NCBI RefSeq assembly: GCF_016924645.1
Contig: NZ_JAFFJV010000019.1
Span: forward strand, 28,384-92,383
Origin: Rufibacter psychrotolerans
GTDB lineage: Bacteria > Bacteroidota > Bacteroidia > Cytophagales > Hymenobacteraceae
Length of the DNA stretch: 64,000 nt
Direction of reading: 5' to 3'
Under the pieces are notes generated by a model. The model saw nothing but the letters and a program-made list of their open reading frames with translations, did not search any database and was not told the DNA's origin. Positions 63,911-64,000 of the stretch are shown here, piece after piece (position 1 is the first letter of the stretch; each line of letters begins with the position of its first letter). Position numbers and translations under genes: made by a program.

Positions 63911-64000
63911 CTAGATTTTATCCAATCTGATCTCATACGGGGTGCCTCTTTTGACGACAGCCACGATCTGGTGGAGCAGCTTGTTCCTCACCGCGTTGAG
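63911..64000 (-). CDS. IS110-family transposase, C-terminal fragment (continues beyond the window)
   Basis: Only the last 29 residues are visible, reading LNAVRNKLLHQIVAVVKRGT then PYEIRLDKI and a TAG stop. This L-N-A-V-R-N-K-L-...-V-V-K-R-x-x-P-Y pattern is typical of the C-terminus of IS110-type transposases. About 30 bp separate the stop from the broken attC site, so the element end is probably near 63880. The short 3' non-coding end would suit the IS110 subgroup rather than IS1111. With so little sequence the family call is tentative. Confidence 0.6.
   Translation of the reverse strand, partial: LNAVRNKLLHQIVAVVKRGTPYEIRLDKI

Noticed and set aside
63819..64000. IS1111 subgroup assignment for the right-end element
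   Set aside because: IS1111 elements carry a long non-coding stretch after the transposase gene; here only about 30 bp separate the stop codon from the attC break, which suits the IS110 subgroup better, and only 29 residues are visible.

Overview
The window looks like a chromosomal segment of a Bacteroidota bacterium of the order Cytophagales, probably Hymenobacteraceae (Rufibacter, Nibribacter or Pontibacter-like; the genus is inference). Evidence: a fairly GC-rich backbone, two proteins with C-terminal type IX secretion (T9SS) sorting domains, the TTTG-N19-TAnnTTTG promoter architecture upstream of metY, and Bacteroidota-style gene sets (GT3 glycogen synthase with a GT4 partner, Bat-type VWA/TPR pair, metY-metX-hom operon).

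Layout. 1-4.4 kb: partial TPR protein, small outer-membrane barrel, arylamine N-acetyltransferase, ThuA-like lipoprotein. 4.5-15.8 kb: alpha-glucan cluster of alternating strands (secreted GH13 amylase, eukaryotic-type branching enzyme, GT4, GH31 alpha-glucosidase, GT3 glycogen synthase), mostly separated by strong hairpins. 16-21.6 kb: thioesterase, secreted M28 and M1 peptidases, stand-alone H-NOX heme sensor. 22.0-22.5 kb: tRNA-Arg, tRNA-Pro and tRNA-Ser on the minus strand. 22.7-27.3 kb: VWA/TPR pair, thiolase, secreted MORN-type repeat protein. 27.9-33.2 kb: biotin operon bioB-bioF-bioD-bioA plus a FabF-like condensing enzyme. 33.6-40.1 kb: a 2194-residue T9SS repeat protein. 40.3-46.9 kb: aspartate-family genes (lysC-lysA; metY-metX-hom). 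47-58.7 kb: housekeeping genes (purC, STAS protein, rnz, queuosine-precursor transporter, trpS, HPPD, phosphohexomutase) with some hypotheticals. 58.7-64 kb: accessory region.

The most notable part is the right end. A tyrosine recombinase with a duplicated N-terminal module is followed by three AT-rich single-ORF cassettes. Each cassette starts with a GTTRRRY-type core and ends in an attC-like hairpin whose RYYYAAC core is the exact reverse complement of that same cassette's start (8-10 bp), which is the signature of integron gene cassettes. The recombinase lacks the extra segment typical of IntI, lies on the same strand as the cassettes, and is preceded by a 62-nt near-perfect palindrome shared with a divergent zinc-ribbon gene. 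The third attC is cut off just before its right core by what appears to be the end of an IS110-type element. One cassette protein resembles Imm27 immunity proteins.

The second notable part is the metY leader: a textbook promoter, then a SAM-I riboswitch, then a small ORF encoding MRSLSMTGICCCCR, suggesting dual SAM and cysteine sensing for the metY-metX-hom operon. Other oddities are a decayed copy of the phosphohexomutase 3' end, a dispersed hairpin repeat family (one copy in frame inside bioF), and a second set of short palindromes sharing a common frame but with different cores. No CRISPR array or rRNA was seen. All function calls come from reading motifs; no database search was run.
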